This document shows, one piece after another, positions 10,568 to 19,617 of a DNA stretch of 64,000 nt; the first letter of the stretch is position 1; each line of letters begins with the position of its first letter. This DNA is from Terasakiella pusilla DSM 6293 (GTDB taxonomy: Bacteria > Pseudomonadota > Alphaproteobacteria > Rhodospirillales > Terasakiellaceae). Below the pieces are notes generated by a model. That model was not told the DNA's origin. It did no database searches and was given only the letters and a program-made list of their open reading frames with translations. Both the position numbers and the translations under genes were made by a program. The stretch is taken from assembly GCF_000688235.1 (NCBI RefSeq), contig NZ_JHYO01000013.1, positions 62,001 through 126,000 on the forward strand. The letters are read 5' to 3'.

Positions 10568-11565
10568 TTCGCGTTTGTGCGCTCACGTTCCAATGTTTTG
10601 GACAAATGCGCCGGTAATTTCGGGAAAGCTGAACGCAACTTGTCAAAGGATGCGCACGCCTCGCGTGTTTTTTCCATACGCGACAGGGACATGCCCAGCT
10701 TCAACAGAGAATCTGGCGCTTTAGCACCCCGTGTATCTTTTTGGTAACCTTCAAGGAAAGCTCCAGCCGCTTGGGCGTAATTGCCCTGAACATAATATGT
10801 TTCCCCCAACCAATACCGGGCATTCCCCGCCAGTTCATGGGATTTATGCTTATCCAAAAACGCCTTGAAACTGCTTTCCGCGTTTGCAAATTCGCTGCGC
10901 ATCAACATCTGTCTGGATTTTTGATATAGCGCTTCCGGTGTCAAATCCGCTGCCGCTTGTGCTGCAGCCTGCTGTGCCTGTTCGCCCGGTTGTGCTGTCG
11001 ATGTCTGAGCACCCGTCAAATCCTGACCGTTGAGGGTCCCTAATGTGCCGGCCTCTGCATTGCCTTGCGTAGCTGCACTTGGCGTCCCAAGCTGCTGTGC
11101 GCTCACACCGTTGGGTGTTGCTGGCGTCTGGGACTGACCTTGTGTATTGGCCGCTTGGGGCGAACGAACGGCAGGGTTGCCACCTTCCAAAACCGTCAGG
11201 CGATAGTCTACATCGGCGACCAGTTTATCAAGGCGGGTATTGAGTTGTGAAATCCGATAGGCGGTTTCTTCAATCTGACCATTCATGGCACGAAGCTGAC
11301 TTTCCAGCTCATTGATGCGCACACTCAAACGCGCAGCCAATGGGCCGCTTACAGCTTCCCCTGTGCCAGCACTTGCACCGTCACTTGACGGCGTAACATC
11401 AGTTCCCCGATAAACTTTCAAGTTTAAGGCTTTGATATCGCGGTCCATCCGATCCAGACGATCGATGACATTGCGTAAATCTTCGTCCTGAGCCTGAACG
11501 GGTAAAGCGATGACCGTCACCAGAAACGTTGTGGCGAGCAATTTTTTGAGTGTGGATTTCATCAT
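10558..11565 (-). CDS. cpoB: Tol-Pal associated periplasmic protein CpoB (YbgF)
   Basis: CpoB is a periplasmic partner of TolA that coordinates outer-membrane constriction with septal peptidoglycan synthesis. The 335-residue protein begins with a signal peptide (MMKSTLKKLLATTFLVTVIA, cleavage near VQA-QDE). A trimerising coiled coil follows (about residues 25-110), then a Gln/Thr/Ala-rich linker and a C-terminal TPR region with LYQKSRQML and ARYWLGETYYVQGNYAQAA repeats. Two adjacent ATGs (11565, 11562) are possible starts; the longer frame to 11640 would spoil the signal peptide. It lies after the pal terminator, so it may have its own promoter. Confidence 0.92.
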   Translation of the reverse strand: MMKSTLKKLLATTFLVTVIALPVQAQDEDLRNVIDRLDRMDRDIKALNLKVYRGTDVTPSSDGASAGTGEAVSGPLAARLSVRINELESQLRAMNGQIEETAYRISQLNTRLDKLVADVDYRLTVLEGGNPAVRSPQAANTQGQSQTPATPNGVSAQQLGTPSAATQGNAEAGTLGTLNGQDLTGAQTSTAQPGEQAQQAAAQAAADLTPEALYQKSRQMLMRSEFANAESSFKAFLDKHKSHELAGNARYWLGETYYVQGNYAQAAGAFLEGYQKDTRGAKAPDSLLKLGMSLSRMEKTREACASFDKLRSAFPKLPAHLSKTLERERTNAKCG

Positions 11566-11619
11566 ATTTTGACCTGCTTTGAGTAACGTCGCGTAGGTAT
11601 TTGTGCCCCGAATCACATA

Positions 11620-11661
11620 AAAAAACAAGGCGTTTGCCACAAGATATGCAGCAAACGCCTT
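11620..11661 (-). terminator. Intrinsic terminator between pal and cpoB
   Basis: Perfect 11-bp arms (aaggcgtttgc / gcaaacgcctt) enclose a 13-base loop. On the minus strand they are followed by G and then a run of seven T. It lies 35 bases past the pal stop, so transcription of the tol-pal operon is at least partly ended here before cpoB. Confidence 0.9.
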
Positions 11662-11695
11662 ATTCGTAAGGTCTGCGATGGTCTAATTCAGGAAA

Positions 11696-12196
11696 TTAGG
11701 AGCCAGCGCCAACAGAAACAACTGTTACAGAGCGACGGTTTTGCGCCCAAGCTGCTTCGTTGTGGCCCAGAGCAACCGGACGCTCTTTGCCGTAAGAAAT
11801 TGTCTTGATGCGCATCGCATCAACGCCAAGGCTTACCAAATATTCTTTAGCGGCGTTTGCACGACGCTCACCCAGTGCCAAGTTGTATTCACGAGTGCCG
11901 CGCTCATCAGCGTGACCTTCAACTGTGACAGTTACGCCCGGGAATTTTTTCAACCAAACAGCTTGCTTTTCCAATGTAGCGCGCGCGTCTGCATTTACGT
12001 TGTACTGGTCGAAACCGAAGAATACACGGTCACCAACGTTAACAACGAAATCTTGAGCAGAACCAGCCGCCGGAGCCAACGTCTGAGCTGTAGAAGAAGA
12101 GTCGCCAGAAGCATTTGCATTGGCACCATCTTGAGGAGCGGTCTCACAAGCAGCGAGCAAAGCCACTACACCAACTAGACCGAGAAACTTACGCAT
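11696..12196 (-). CDS. pal: Peptidoglycan-associated lipoprotein Pal
   Basis: Pal anchors the outer membrane to peptidoglycan and is the outer-membrane end of the Tol-Pal machine. The 166-residue precursor has a lipoprotein signal with lipobox LLAAC, the lipidated cysteine being C17. A Ser/Ala-rich linker and a C-terminal OmpA-like domain follow. The peptidoglycan-binding residues are visible in VEGHADERGTREYN and in the terminal QNRRSVTV. The start at 12196 is supported by AAGGGG about 8 bases upstream. The 115-base gap to tolB may hold a separate promoter, as is common for this abundant lipoprotein. Confidence 0.95.
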   Translation of the reverse strand: MRKFLGLVGVVALLAACETAPQDGANANASGDSSSTAQTLAPAAGSAQDFVVNVGDRVFFGFDQYNVNADARATLEKQAVWLKKFPGVTVTVEGHADERGTREYNLALGERRANAAKEYLVSLGVDAMRIKTISYGKERPVALGHNEAAWAQNRRSVTVVSVGAGS

Positions 12197-12311
12197 GAGC
12201 AATCCCCTTATAGGACTATTATTTAAACAGTTAATTACACAGACCACACCAGCGCCCCCCGAAACAGAATAACGCCACCTAAGTCTTAGAAAGGACTATA
12301 TGTGTATAATG

Positions 12312-13622
12312 CTAAGGAATCAAGGGGGACCATGCAGGGTCTGACCCTTCTAACGGTGTAATGACCTCTCGCTCATTATATCCGGTTAGATCAACGCTAT
12401 ACAATTTTGTGGTTTTCTTTTCACCGCGCAGGGTTTCGCGATAGAACATCAAAACCCGCCCATTCGGTGCCCACGTGGGGCTTTCCACCAGATAACCATC
12501 TGCCAACAGACGCTCACCGGACCCATCCGTGCGCATGACACCGATGTAGAACTTACCCCCCGTCATCTTGGTAAAAGCAATCAAATCGCCGCGCGGTGAC
12601 CAGACCGGTGTTGCGTATCGACCTTTGCCAAAACTGATGCGGCGGACATTTTTTCCATTCGAATCCATAACATAGATCTGCTGGGCGCCCCCGCGATCCG
12701 AGTTAAAGGCAATCTGTGTACCGTCCGGTGAAAAGCTTGGGGATGTATCGATGGAAGAATGATTTGTAATCCGGCGGGTCTGACGGCTGGCGATATCCAT
12801 CGTATAAATATCGGAGTTCCCATCACGCGCCATGGACATCACAACCTTTGTCCCATCAAACGAAAAGCGCGGCGCAAATGTCATACCGGGGAAATCGCCC
12901 AAAATGGACTGACGGCCCGTATCGATATTAAACAGATACACACGTGGCGTGTTTTTGTAATAGGACAAATAAGTGATTTCTTGCAGGGTCGGTGAAAAAC
13001 GCGGTGTCAGCACAAGGTCAGACCCATCGGTCAGGAAGCGGTGCTTCGCCCCATCCTGATCCATAATCGCCAAGCGTTTAACGCGGCGGTTCGCCGGGCC
13101 ACTTTCTGCCACATACACAACGCGGGTATCAAAATAACCGGTTTCCCCCGTGATCCGTTGATAAATGGTGTCCGCAATAATATGGGCCACACGACGCCAG
13201 TTATCTTCGACGGTGTTATAGGCCAAGCCGACCATCTGCACTTCTGCCGATACATCCCACAAACGGAACTGAATGGACAATTCCCCATTCCCTGTCGGGA
13301 CCGCATGGCCCTGCACCAAGGCTTGGGCGTTCAAGATACGCCAGTCGCCAAAGCGCGGCAGCGTCGTCATGGACAGTTCTTTTTGGATGAACGCCTTAGG
13401 ATCGATAGGTCGAAACAGGCCGGATCGTTCCAGATCCGCAGAAACCACCTGTGCGATCTGCCGCCCGATCAGGGCCGCCTGCTCAGTTTCCCCGGTAAAT
13501 TCCACAACAGCCAACGGCATGGGCTCTACCCGCCCTTGTGTGATATCCACACGGAGTTCGGCAAAAGCTTGCGTGGTAAACAGCAAAGCCGCGACAAAAA
13601 GAAAACGCACAGCGAGTTTCAT
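12312..13622 (-). CDS. tolB: Tol-Pal system beta-propeller protein TolB
   Basis: TolB is a periplasmic protein that docks with Pal and TolA. The 436-residue precursor begins [15 protein letters not shown] with cleavage after QAFA. The mature N-terminal alpha/beta domain is followed by a six-bladed propeller with repeated motifs such as [20 protein letters not shown] and SDIYTMD. The start at 13622 is chosen because GGGAAGA precedes it and it creates a clean signal peptide. It is separated from tolA by 187 bases containing GC-rich imperfect hairpins but no clear terminator. Confidence 0.94.
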   Translation of the reverse strand: MKLAVRFLFVAALLFTTQAFAELRVDITQGRVEPMPLAVVEFTGETEQAALIGRQIAQVVSADLERSGLFRPIDPKAFIQKELSMTTLPRFGDWRILNAQALVQGHAVPTGNGELSIQFRLWDVSAEVQMVGLAYNTVEDNWRRVAHIIADTIYQRITGETGYFDTRVVYVAESGPANRRVKRLAIMDQDGAKHRFLTDGSDLVLTPRFSPTLQEITYLSYYKNTPRVYLFNIDTGRQSILGDFPGMTFAPRFSFDGTKVVMSMARDGNSDIYTMDIASRQTRRITNHSSIDTSPSFSPDGTQIAFNSDRGGAQQIYVMDSNGKNVRRISFGKGRYATPVWSPRGDLIAFTKMTGGKFYIGVMRTDGSGERLLADGYLVESPTWAPNGRVLMFYRETLRGEKKTTKLYSVDLTGYNEREVITPLEGSDPAWSPLIP

Positions 13623-13808
13623 TACAATATCTTCCCTATTAACCGATCCGCTAAATGTACGCAGGATCAAGAAATCTGCCAACCCCCAACAGGGGTGAAT
13701 CGAGCGCGATCAGAGAAATGATCAATCTTTTCGCGCTTATTTAAAACCAGAACGATACACCCGGGCAAAACAACGCCCCTCCCTGATTGAGGTGATCGCT
13801 TCGTCACG

Positions 13809-14699
13809 TTATAGACCCAGCAATTCTTTCGGATCAAAGACCAACAACAGGTCTTTCCATTGGTCATAAGTTTCTTGCGACAGAGGGTACGGCCAGCAAC
13901 GACGGTTATTTACCGCACGCAACGCACTTTCTGCGGCCGCACGGTAGAACGGATCAGACAAATTGCTGCGTGACCCGATAGAGGCTGCACGTGGCGTGCC
14001 GTCCGGGTTCATGGTCACTTCGATCTCGATCTTCAAATTCTCGGCTTCACGCGCCCCGATTGGCGGGTTCCAACATTTGGCAATATGCTGACGCAGCGCA
14101 TCAATCTCGGTAATACTGAGAGGACGCGAGGCATCACTAAACTGGCTCGGCTTTTTAATAGCGGCCTCAATTTCTTTCGCAATGTCATCCAAGTCCGGTT
14201 GATCGTCTTTCTTCTTCTCCGCCGGTGTTGCCTCATTCAAGGTCGGCGCGAGATCTTTCATCAACGAGTCGAAGTCCGGTTCTTTTTGCGGGGGCTTGGG
14301 TTTGCGCGCAGGCTCTACCTTTGCCACCCGTGGCGTTGGCTTTTCCACCACCGGCTTAGGTTCGGGTTTGGGCTTGGGTTCAGGCTTTGGCTCCGGCTTT
14401 TTGACTTCGTCCGGGATCACTTCCGCTTCCGGCTCCGGTTGAGGTTCCGGCTCGGGGGCGGGCGGTGTCGGTTTGGCAGGGGCCGGTGGCGGGGGCTTCG
14501 GTTTTTCCTTTGGCGGTTCCGGCTTTTTAGCTTCCGGCTTTGGCGCAGGCACGTTGGAGATATCATCAATATTGATGACCTCCACCACAATCGGCGCTTC
14601 CACAATCAAGTCACGATCCGGCAGCATCGGCACGCCAAAATAGGCGACCAGAATGACGCTTACATGAATGAGGATGGAGAGGAGGACACTGCGCTGCAT
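13809..14699 (-). CDS. tolA: TolA / TonB-family energy-coupling protein
   Basis: TolA spans from the inner membrane TolQR motor to Pal at the outer membrane. The 296-residue protein has one N-terminal membrane helix (residues about 5-24) and a long linker (about 45-150) built of Pro, Lys and Glu repeats such as PKPEPKPKPEPKP. It ends in a compact C-terminal domain of about 100 residues with a cysteine pair (KCWNPP and RRCWPY). The proline-rich, extended linker is TonB-like rather than the Ala-rich helix of enterobacterial TolA. It is 6 bases from tolR. Confidence 0.92.
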   Translation of the reverse strand: MQRSVLLSILIHVSVILVAYFGVPMLPDRDLIVEAPIVVEVINIDDISNVPAPKPEAKKPEPPKEKPKPPPPAPAKPTPPAPEPEPQPEPEAEVIPDEVKKPEPKPEPKPKPEPKPVVEKPTPRVAKVEPARKPKPPQKEPDFDSLMKDLAPTLNEATPAEKKKDDQPDLDDIAKEIEAAIKKPSQFSDASRPLSITEIDALRQHIAKCWNPPIGAREAENLKIEIEVTMNPDGTPRAASIGSRSNLSDPFYRAAAESALRAVNNRRCWPYPLSQETYDQWKDLLLVFDPKELLGL

Positions 14700-14705
14700 T
14701 TATCG

Positions 14706-15164
14706 CTATTTTTTCTTTGCGGAATCCGCGGGGTTACGGGCAATCAAAGCAACTTTGGTAAAGCCAGCCTCGTTCAACGCCCCCATGGTACGCATGACCG
14801 TGCCGTAGTCGATTTTTTCATCGCCCCGCACAAAGATACGTACATCCAAATTATTTTTACTTACTTCCATCAACAAGGGCGCAAGGCCTTCCCGCTCAAC
14901 CGGTGTGTCCTGCACAAACAGGTTGCCGTCTTTATCAATACTGACCGCCAGCGGTTCATCCTGCCCCTGAATTTCACCGGCCTTTGTTTTTGGCAAATCA
15001 ACTTCAACGCCCACAGTCATCAACGGTGCGGTAACCATAAAGATCACCAGCAGAACCAGCATGACATCGACCATCGGTGTGACGTTGATTTCGGACATTT
15101 GGGCACGCGAGCGACGACGCCCGTATTGTCCCCGTCTGCCCCCATTGTTTAGTGAAGCACCCAT
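14706..15164 (-). CDS. tolR: TolR/ExbD-type stator protein
   Basis: TolR pairs with TolQ to form the proton channel that energises TolA. The 152-residue protein has an arginine-rich cytoplasmic N-terminus, one membrane helix beginning at about residue 31, and a periplasmic domain. The essential proton-carrying aspartate is D33 in TPMVDVMLVLLV. A GAGAAGAAG ribosome-binding site supports the first ATG; an internal ATG at residue 23 would leave too short a cytoplasmic tail. It is separated from tolQ by 5 bases. Confidence 0.94.
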   Translation of the reverse strand: MGASLNNGGRRGQYGRRRSRAQMSEINVTPMVDVMLVLLVIFMVTAPLMTVGVEVDLPKTKAGEIQGQDEPLAVSIDKDGNLFVQDTPVEREGLAPLLMEVSKNNLDVRIFVRGDEKIDYGTVMRTMGALNEAGFTKVALIARNPADSAKKK

Positions 15165-15169
15165 ATCGA

Positions 15170-15901
15170 TTACTTCTTCTCATCCAGCTGACGTGACAAA
15201 ATGGCGGAAAATTCACCGGAGAAACTATCCAGACGTCCCGCATAACGGTCCATGTCACGTGACAGTTTGTTATAAGCCACAACAGCAGGGATCGCCGCGA
15301 CCAGACCAAGGGCGGTCGCAAACAGGGCTTCGGCAATACCCGGTGCCACAACAGCAAGGGTGGTGTTTTTGGTATTCGCAATCGCTGTAAAGGCGTTCAT
15401 GATCCCCCACACAGTCCCGAACAGGCCGATAAACGGTGCCGTAGACCCTGTGGAAGCGAGGAATGTCATATTCTTTTCAATGCGATCCATCTCCCGCGAG
15501 ACGGTGATTTGCATGACCCGATCAATCCGGTCTTGCAGGCGCGTGCGCATCACATCATCGCTGTTGCGCGATTTGGCCTGTGTGCGACGCCATTCGCGCA
15601 TGGCGGTGACAAACACCGCAGACATGGGGTCTTCCGGCTGGTTGCCTTGGGCATCATAAAGCTGGTCTAAGGATTGACCGGACCAGAACTTATCTTCGAA
15701 CTTATCCGCCATCTTGTTGAGTTTGCGCATACGGAAATATTTATCCAGAATGATCGCCCAACACCAGACGGAGGCAAATAACAGCCCGATCATAACCGAT
15801 TGAACAATGATGTCGGCACGCAGGAACAGACCCAACATCGTCAGATCAGGACCAGCAACGGACCCCGCCATCGTTACCGCTTCAACCGCATTATTTTCCA
15901 T
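15170..15901 (-). CDS. tolQ: TolQ/ExbB-type proton channel protein
   Basis: This is the multi-span channel subunit of the Tol-Pal motor. The 243-residue protein shows three membrane helices (about residues 25-45, 140-162 and 172-195). It carries the conserved ExbB/TolQ core with GTVWGIMNAF and GIAEALFATALGLVAAIPAV, where threonine and glutamate residues line the channel. It overlaps the end of ybgC by 11 bases, so the block ybgC-tolQ-tolR-tolA is tightly coupled. Confidence 0.95.
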   Translation of the reverse strand: MENNAVEAVTMAGSVAGPDLTMLGLFLRADIIVQSVMIGLLFASVWCWAIILDKYFRMRKLNKMADKFEDKFWSGQSLDQLYDAQGNQPEDPMSAVFVTAMREWRRTQAKSRNSDDVMRTRLQDRIDRVMQITVSREMDRIEKNMTFLASTGSTAPFIGLFGTVWGIMNAFTAIANTKNTTLAVVAPGIAEALFATALGLVAAIPAVVAYNKLSRDMDRYAGRLDSFSGEFSAILSRQLDEKK

Positions 15902-16331
15902 GATTTTTCCCTAACATATCTTTGAAAACATTCCGTATCTCTAGCGGAATGGGCACCGGTCGTCCTTCAAGGTGAATACACGCTATCTTCACTTTAACCC
16001 CGACCAGAATATCCTGATCGCGCTTAATAAGTTGTTCCATTTCCACGGATGCGCCAGCCACCTTCGTCAATTTAGTTTCCACACGCAGCAAATCATCAAG
16101 CTTTGCCGGTTTGCGATAGTCAGCCTCTGCACGCCTGACGGCAAAGGCAATCCGATCACGTTCGAGCAATTCTGACTGATGAATGTTAAAATGACGTAAA
16201 AATTCTGTACGGGCACGTTCAGCAAATTTCAAATAATTCGCATAATAGACAATCTCGCCTGCATCCGTGTCTTCATAGTAGACGCGAATGGGAAAAACGA
16301 AGGTCGTCTCTTCCATATGTCCTAGGCTCAT
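15891..16331 (-). CDS. ybgC: Tol-Pal associated acyl-CoA thioesterase YbgC
   Basis: A hotdog-fold thioesterase of the 4-hydroxybenzoyl-CoA type that sits at the head of tol-pal operons and is linked to phospholipid or acyl turnover. The 146-residue protein contains the family active-site segment [19 protein letters not shown], with the catalytic aspartate in DTDAG. The start at 16331 overlaps the ruvB stop (ATGA); a second ATG at 16316 is also possible. Overlaps on both sides suggest that ruv and tol genes are co-transcribed here. Confidence 0.93.
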   Translation of the reverse strand: MSLGHMEETTFVFPIRVYYEDTDAGEIVYYANYLKFAERARTEFLRHFNIHQSELLERDRIAFAVRRAEADYRKPAKLDDLLRVETKLTKVAGASVEMEQLIKRDQDILVGVKVKIACIHLEGRPVPIPLEIRNVFKDMLGKNHGK

Positions 16332-17386
16332 GTCTTATCCACTTTCTTTAACAAATCCATCTGCGCGGTCTCGCGCCCTTTGACCGGTGCATCCAGCCCC
16401 AAGTGACGGTAGGCGCTATCCGACAACATGCGTCCACGCGGGGTGCGCATCAACAATCCTTGCTGGATCAAATAGGGTTCGATCACTTCTTCAATGGTGT
16501 CGCGCTGTTCCGACAGGGCTGCCGCCATGGTTTCCACCCCGACCGGGCCACCACCATAATGATCGCAAATGCATTTCAAATAACGCCGATCCATCTCGTC
16601 CAGACCGCGATGATCCACTTCCAGACGATTCAGCGCCCCATCCGCACAGGTCGCATCCACCGGATCAATCCCGGCGACCATGGCAAAATCGCGTACACGG
16701 CGCAGCAGGCGGCCTGCCACACGCGGTGTGCCGCGCGCCCGTTTAGCAACTTCGTTTGCGCCATCGGCTGTCATATTCATAGCCATGATGCGTGCACCAC
16801 GGGTCACGATTTCTTGCAGTTCATCCACTTCATAGAAATTCATGCGCAACGGAATACCAAAGCGATCGCGCAACGGTGTCGTGATCAAACCGGATCGTGT
16901 GGTTGCCCCCACCAAGGTAAAGGGTGGCAAGTCAATGCGCACGGACCTTGCAGCCGGTCCTTCCCCGATAATCAGGTCGAGCTGAAAGTCCTCCATCGCG
17001 GGATAAAGCACTTCTTCAATCGCCGGATTAAGGCGGTGAATTTCGTCGATAAACAACACATCATGGGGCTGCAAATTTGTCAGTAGTGCCGCCAGATCGC
17101 CCGCCTTCGCAATCACCGGACCGGATGTGGCGCGAAAGCCCACGCCCAGTTCGCGCGCAACAATTTGGGCCAGCGTGGTTTTCCCCAACCCCGGTGGGCC
17201 GTAAAACAGCACATGGTCCATGGCATCGCCACGGGCTTTTGCAGCTTCCACAAAAATCTTTAGATTTTCGCGGACCTGTTTCTGCCCGATAAAATCATCC
17301 AGCGTTAACGGACGCAGGGAATTTTCGGGACTATCTTCCTCGGTACGTTCTGGCGATACCACGCGATCATCATCTTCATACATCAT
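16328..17386 (-). CDS. ruvB: Holliday junction branch migration helicase RuvB
   Basis: The hexameric AAA+ motor that drives branch migration together with RuvA. The 352-residue protein has Walker [13 protein letters not shown], Walker [11 protein letters not shown], the sensor-1 region with [10 protein letters not shown], and the C-terminal winged helix ending in a [13 protein letters not shown] segment. Length is typical. It is 9 bases downstream of ruvA and overlaps ybgC. Confidence 0.96.
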   Translation of the reverse strand: MMYEDDDRVVSPERTEEDSPENSLRPLTLDDFIGQKQVRENLKIFVEAAKARGDAMDHVLFYGPPGLGKTTLAQIVARELGVGFRATSGPVIAKAGDLAALLTNLQPHDVLFIDEIHRLNPAIEEVLYPAMEDFQLDLIIGEGPAARSVRIDLPPFTLVGATTRSGLITTPLRDRFGIPLRMNFYEVDELQEIVTRGARIMAMNMTADGANEVAKRARGTPRVAGRLLRRVRDFAMVAGIDPVDATCADGALNRLEVDHRGLDEMDRRYLKCICDHYGGGPVGVETMAAALSEQRDTIEEVIEPYLIQQGLLMRTPRGRMLSDSAYRHLGLDAPVKGRETAQMDLLKKVDKT

Positions 17387-17395
17387 CCGGTATCC

Positions 17396-18019
17396 TTACA
17401 GTACAGACAGTTCAGCCAGCGCCTCACGGATTAAACTTTGCAAATCGCCACTACCGCCCAGTTTTTTATTCGCTTTTGAGACCGCCGCCAGCGCATCGCT
17501 GCGACCATAGCCCAAGTTCACCAGGGCCGAAGCGGCTTCTGCCGGTGCGCCCCCAAATCCGGCCGCCGCAGAGGCTGTGCCTTCAGAAACGGTTGTGCCC
17601 GGCGTGGACAGCGCCAACCCATCGGCCTTGTCTTTCAATTCGGTCAAAATACGGGTTGCGACTTTGGGTCCGACACCGTTGGCACGGGTCAGCGCCTTTT
17701 TGTCCTGCGCCGCAATCGCGTGGATAATTTCTTCGGCACTCAGGGCAGACAGGATTGCCAGACCGACTTTCGCCCCGACCCCTTGTACGGTAGTGAGTAA
17801 CTTAAACCAGTCGCGTTCCCCCGCATCGGCAAAACCATACAGATGAATATGATCTTCGCGCACGTGGGTTTCGATCAGCAACGAAGTCGCTTCCCCGGTT
17901 CTTGGCAGTTTGGAGAGGGTCTTTGCGGACGAAAACACAAGGTAGCCAACGCCATTGACGTCAATCACCACCCAATCTTCACCGACACTATCAACCAGCC
18001 CCTTAAGCTTGGCAATCAT
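17396..18019 (-). CDS. ruvA: Holliday junction DNA-binding protein RuvA
   Basis: RuvA tetramers hold the Holliday junction and load RuvB. The 207-residue protein begins MIAKLKGLVDSVG, the standard OB-fold start. Tandem helix-hairpin-helix motifs follow (LLTTVQGVGAKVGLAIL and RANGVGPKVATRIL), then a flexible Gly/Ala-rich linker and a C-terminal UBA-like domain III that contacts RuvB. The ATG at 18019 overlaps the ruvC stop as ATGA, and an in-frame ATG at 18034 inside ruvC is less likely. Confidence 0.95.
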   Translation of the reverse strand: MIAKLKGLVDSVGEDWVVIDVNGVGYLVFSSAKTLSKLPRTGEATSLLIETHVREDHIHLYGFADAGERDWFKLLTTVQGVGAKVGLAILSALSAEEIIHAIAAQDKKALTRANGVGPKVATRILTELKDKADGLALSTPGTTVSEGTASAAAGFGGAPAEAASALVNLGYGRSDALAAVSKANKKLGGSGDLQSLIREALAELSVL

Positions 18020-18510
18020 CGCAGGCTCCCCCATTTATCAGGTGTATTGCGATGCTGGGCATGACAAATGGCAACCGCCAACGCATCCGCGGCATCCGCA
18101 CTTTCAATCTTCGCTGTCGGCAAAAGGGTTTTCACCATCATCTGGACCTGCTCTTTTGCCGCATGCCCTGTGCCCACAACCGTCTTCTTCACCTGATTTG
18201 GTGTATATTCTGAAACAGATAAACCGGCACGTGCCGGCATTAACATCACAACCCCCCGCGCCTGACCCAGCTTCAGGGTCGAGTTGGGGTTTTTATTGAC
18301 GAAAGTTTCTTCCACCGCTGCTTCGATGGGACCGAACCGTTTAATGACCAGTTCGATCCCTTCATAAAGCTGGTTTAGCCGTTCCGCCAATGAAAGCTTG
18401 GCATCTGTCTTGACGCATCCGTCTGCAACATGTGTCATGCGGTTGCCGTCAATATCAATAATGCCCCATCCGGTAATGCGAAGGCCCGGATCCAGCCCCA
18501 TCAGCCGCAT
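18016..18510 (-). CDS. ruvC: Crossover junction endodeoxyribonuclease RuvC
   Basis: This nuclease cuts Holliday junctions after RuvAB migration. The 164-residue protein has the RNase H-like start MRLMGLDPGLRITGWG with catalytic D7. The later acidic residues are in AAVEETFVNKN and in the ESADAADALAVAICHA region. Length is standard. It is the first gene of ruvCAB and lies 5 bases after the yebC stop, so yebC-ruvCAB-ybgC-tol forms one long directional block. Confidence 0.95.
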   Translation of the reverse strand: MRLMGLDPGLRITGWGIIDIDGNRMTHVADGCVKTDAKLSLAERLNQLYEGIELVIKRFGPIEAAVEETFVNKNPNSTLKLGQARGVVMLMPARAGLSVSEYTPNQVKKTVVGTGHAAKEQVQMMVKTLLPTAKIESADAADALAVAICHAQHRNTPDKWGSLR

Positions 18511-18515
18511 AGCGA

Positions 18516-19265
18516 TCAGCCTGCCAATTCAGCCATGATCTCGTCAGAAACGTCCATGTTTGTGTAGACGTCCTGTACGTCGTCCAGATCTTCCAAAGCT
18601 TCAACCAGCCCCATCAGGCTTTCGGCTTTGTCTTTATCGACCTCTGTGGTGTTGGTCGGTTTCCAATCCAGTGACGCGCCTTTGGAGTCGCCAAATCTTT
18701 TTACCAGTTCATCCAGCACAGCATGCAGTTCGTCCGGCTCACACGAAATTTCGTGGGCGTCCTCTGTTGTTTCCACATCAGATGCACCGGCTTCCAGCGC
18801 CGCTTCAAAAATCTCGTCGGCATCGGCAACGTCCAACGCATAAGTGATCAGACCACGACGCTCAAAACTAAACGCAACAGAACCTGTCTCACCCAGGTTG
18901 CCGCCACGTTTGGAGAATGTGGAGCGTACATCAGACGCTGTGCGGTTGCGGTTGTCTGTCAGACATTCCACGATCACAGCAACGCCACCCGGCCCGTAGC
19001 CTTCGTAGCGCATTTCCACATAGCCGTCCCCGTCCATTTCGCCGGAGCCTTTTTTGATCGCGCGCTCGATGTTGTCTTTAGGCATGGATGCGCCCTTAGC
19101 TGCGGCAATCGCTGTGCGCAAACGAGGGTTCATATCAGGATCAGGCGTCCCCATCCCGGCTGCAACCATGATTTCTTTAGAAAGTTTTGCAAATTCTTTG
19201 GCACGCTTTTTGTCTTGCGCGCCCTTGCGGTGCATAATGTTTTTGAACTTGGAATGGCCTGCCAT
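18516..19265 (-). CDS. YebC/PmpR-family protein
   Basis: The 249-residue protein has the conserved start [20 protein letters not shown] and the acidic [19 protein letters not shown] segment of the YebC family. Members have been described as DNA-binding regulators, and more recent work links some to relieving ribosome stalling at proline-rich stretches. Which role applies here cannot be read from the sequence. The position immediately upstream of ruvC is widely conserved. The promoter should lie in the 352-base gap to the right. Confidence 0.93.
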   Translation of the reverse strand: MAGHSKFKNIMHRKGAQDKKRAKEFAKLSKEIMVAAGMGTPDPDMNPRLRTAIAAAKGASMPKDNIERAIKKGSGEMDGDGYVEMRYEGYGPGGVAVIVECLTDNRNRTASDVRSTFSKRGGNLGETGSVAFSFERRGLITYALDVADADEIFEAALEAGASDVETTEDAHEISCEPDELHAVLDELVKRFGDSKGASLDWKPTNTTEVDKDKAESLMGLVEALEDLDDVQDVYTNMDVSDEIMAELAG

Positions 19266-19617
19266 GGTCCTACTTCTAATCCTTAAATCTTCTTTGGAAA
19301 ATCATGAGATAAATTCTCTGATGGATCTCTTAGCACAAGTTTGCCCAAACAAACAACGCACAGCTTAAAACAAAAAACAATTTTTCGCCCTGCTTCATTT
19401 CACAAAAGTGAAACTGGACTTGGGCTAAAGTTTGGAATTATTTTAATAATTTCACACTATTAAAAGGTAGGAAATGTCACAAATACGACACTTTTATCTA
19501 CCAGAAATCCTACCAGTAGTGTAATAAAATAGCAGTGAAAGAAACATCCCGCACCATACTGGATCATATCGGTGATGGACAAAGACGGGATGAAACCAAA
19601 CGATCGGAACCCGAGTT
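19266..19617. promoter_or_regulatory. Divergent intergenic region yebC / chemoreceptor
   Basis: This gap of 352 bases is AT-rich compared with its flanks and should hold promoters for both divergent genes. Visible structure is a short hairpin tttcac-aaaa-gtgaaa (19398-19413) and a 7-base inverted repeat ggtagga / tcctacc (19466-19472 and 19508-19514). The latter could be a regulator site or the base of an RNA stem. No gene of meaningful length and no convincing sigma-70 promoter was recognised. Confidence 0.5.

Noticed and set aside
14085-15152. Long plus-strand reading frame opposite tolA/tolR
   Set aside because: It is the antisense of the proline/lysine-rich tolA linker; its His/Arg/Phe-rich translation is a shadow artefact.
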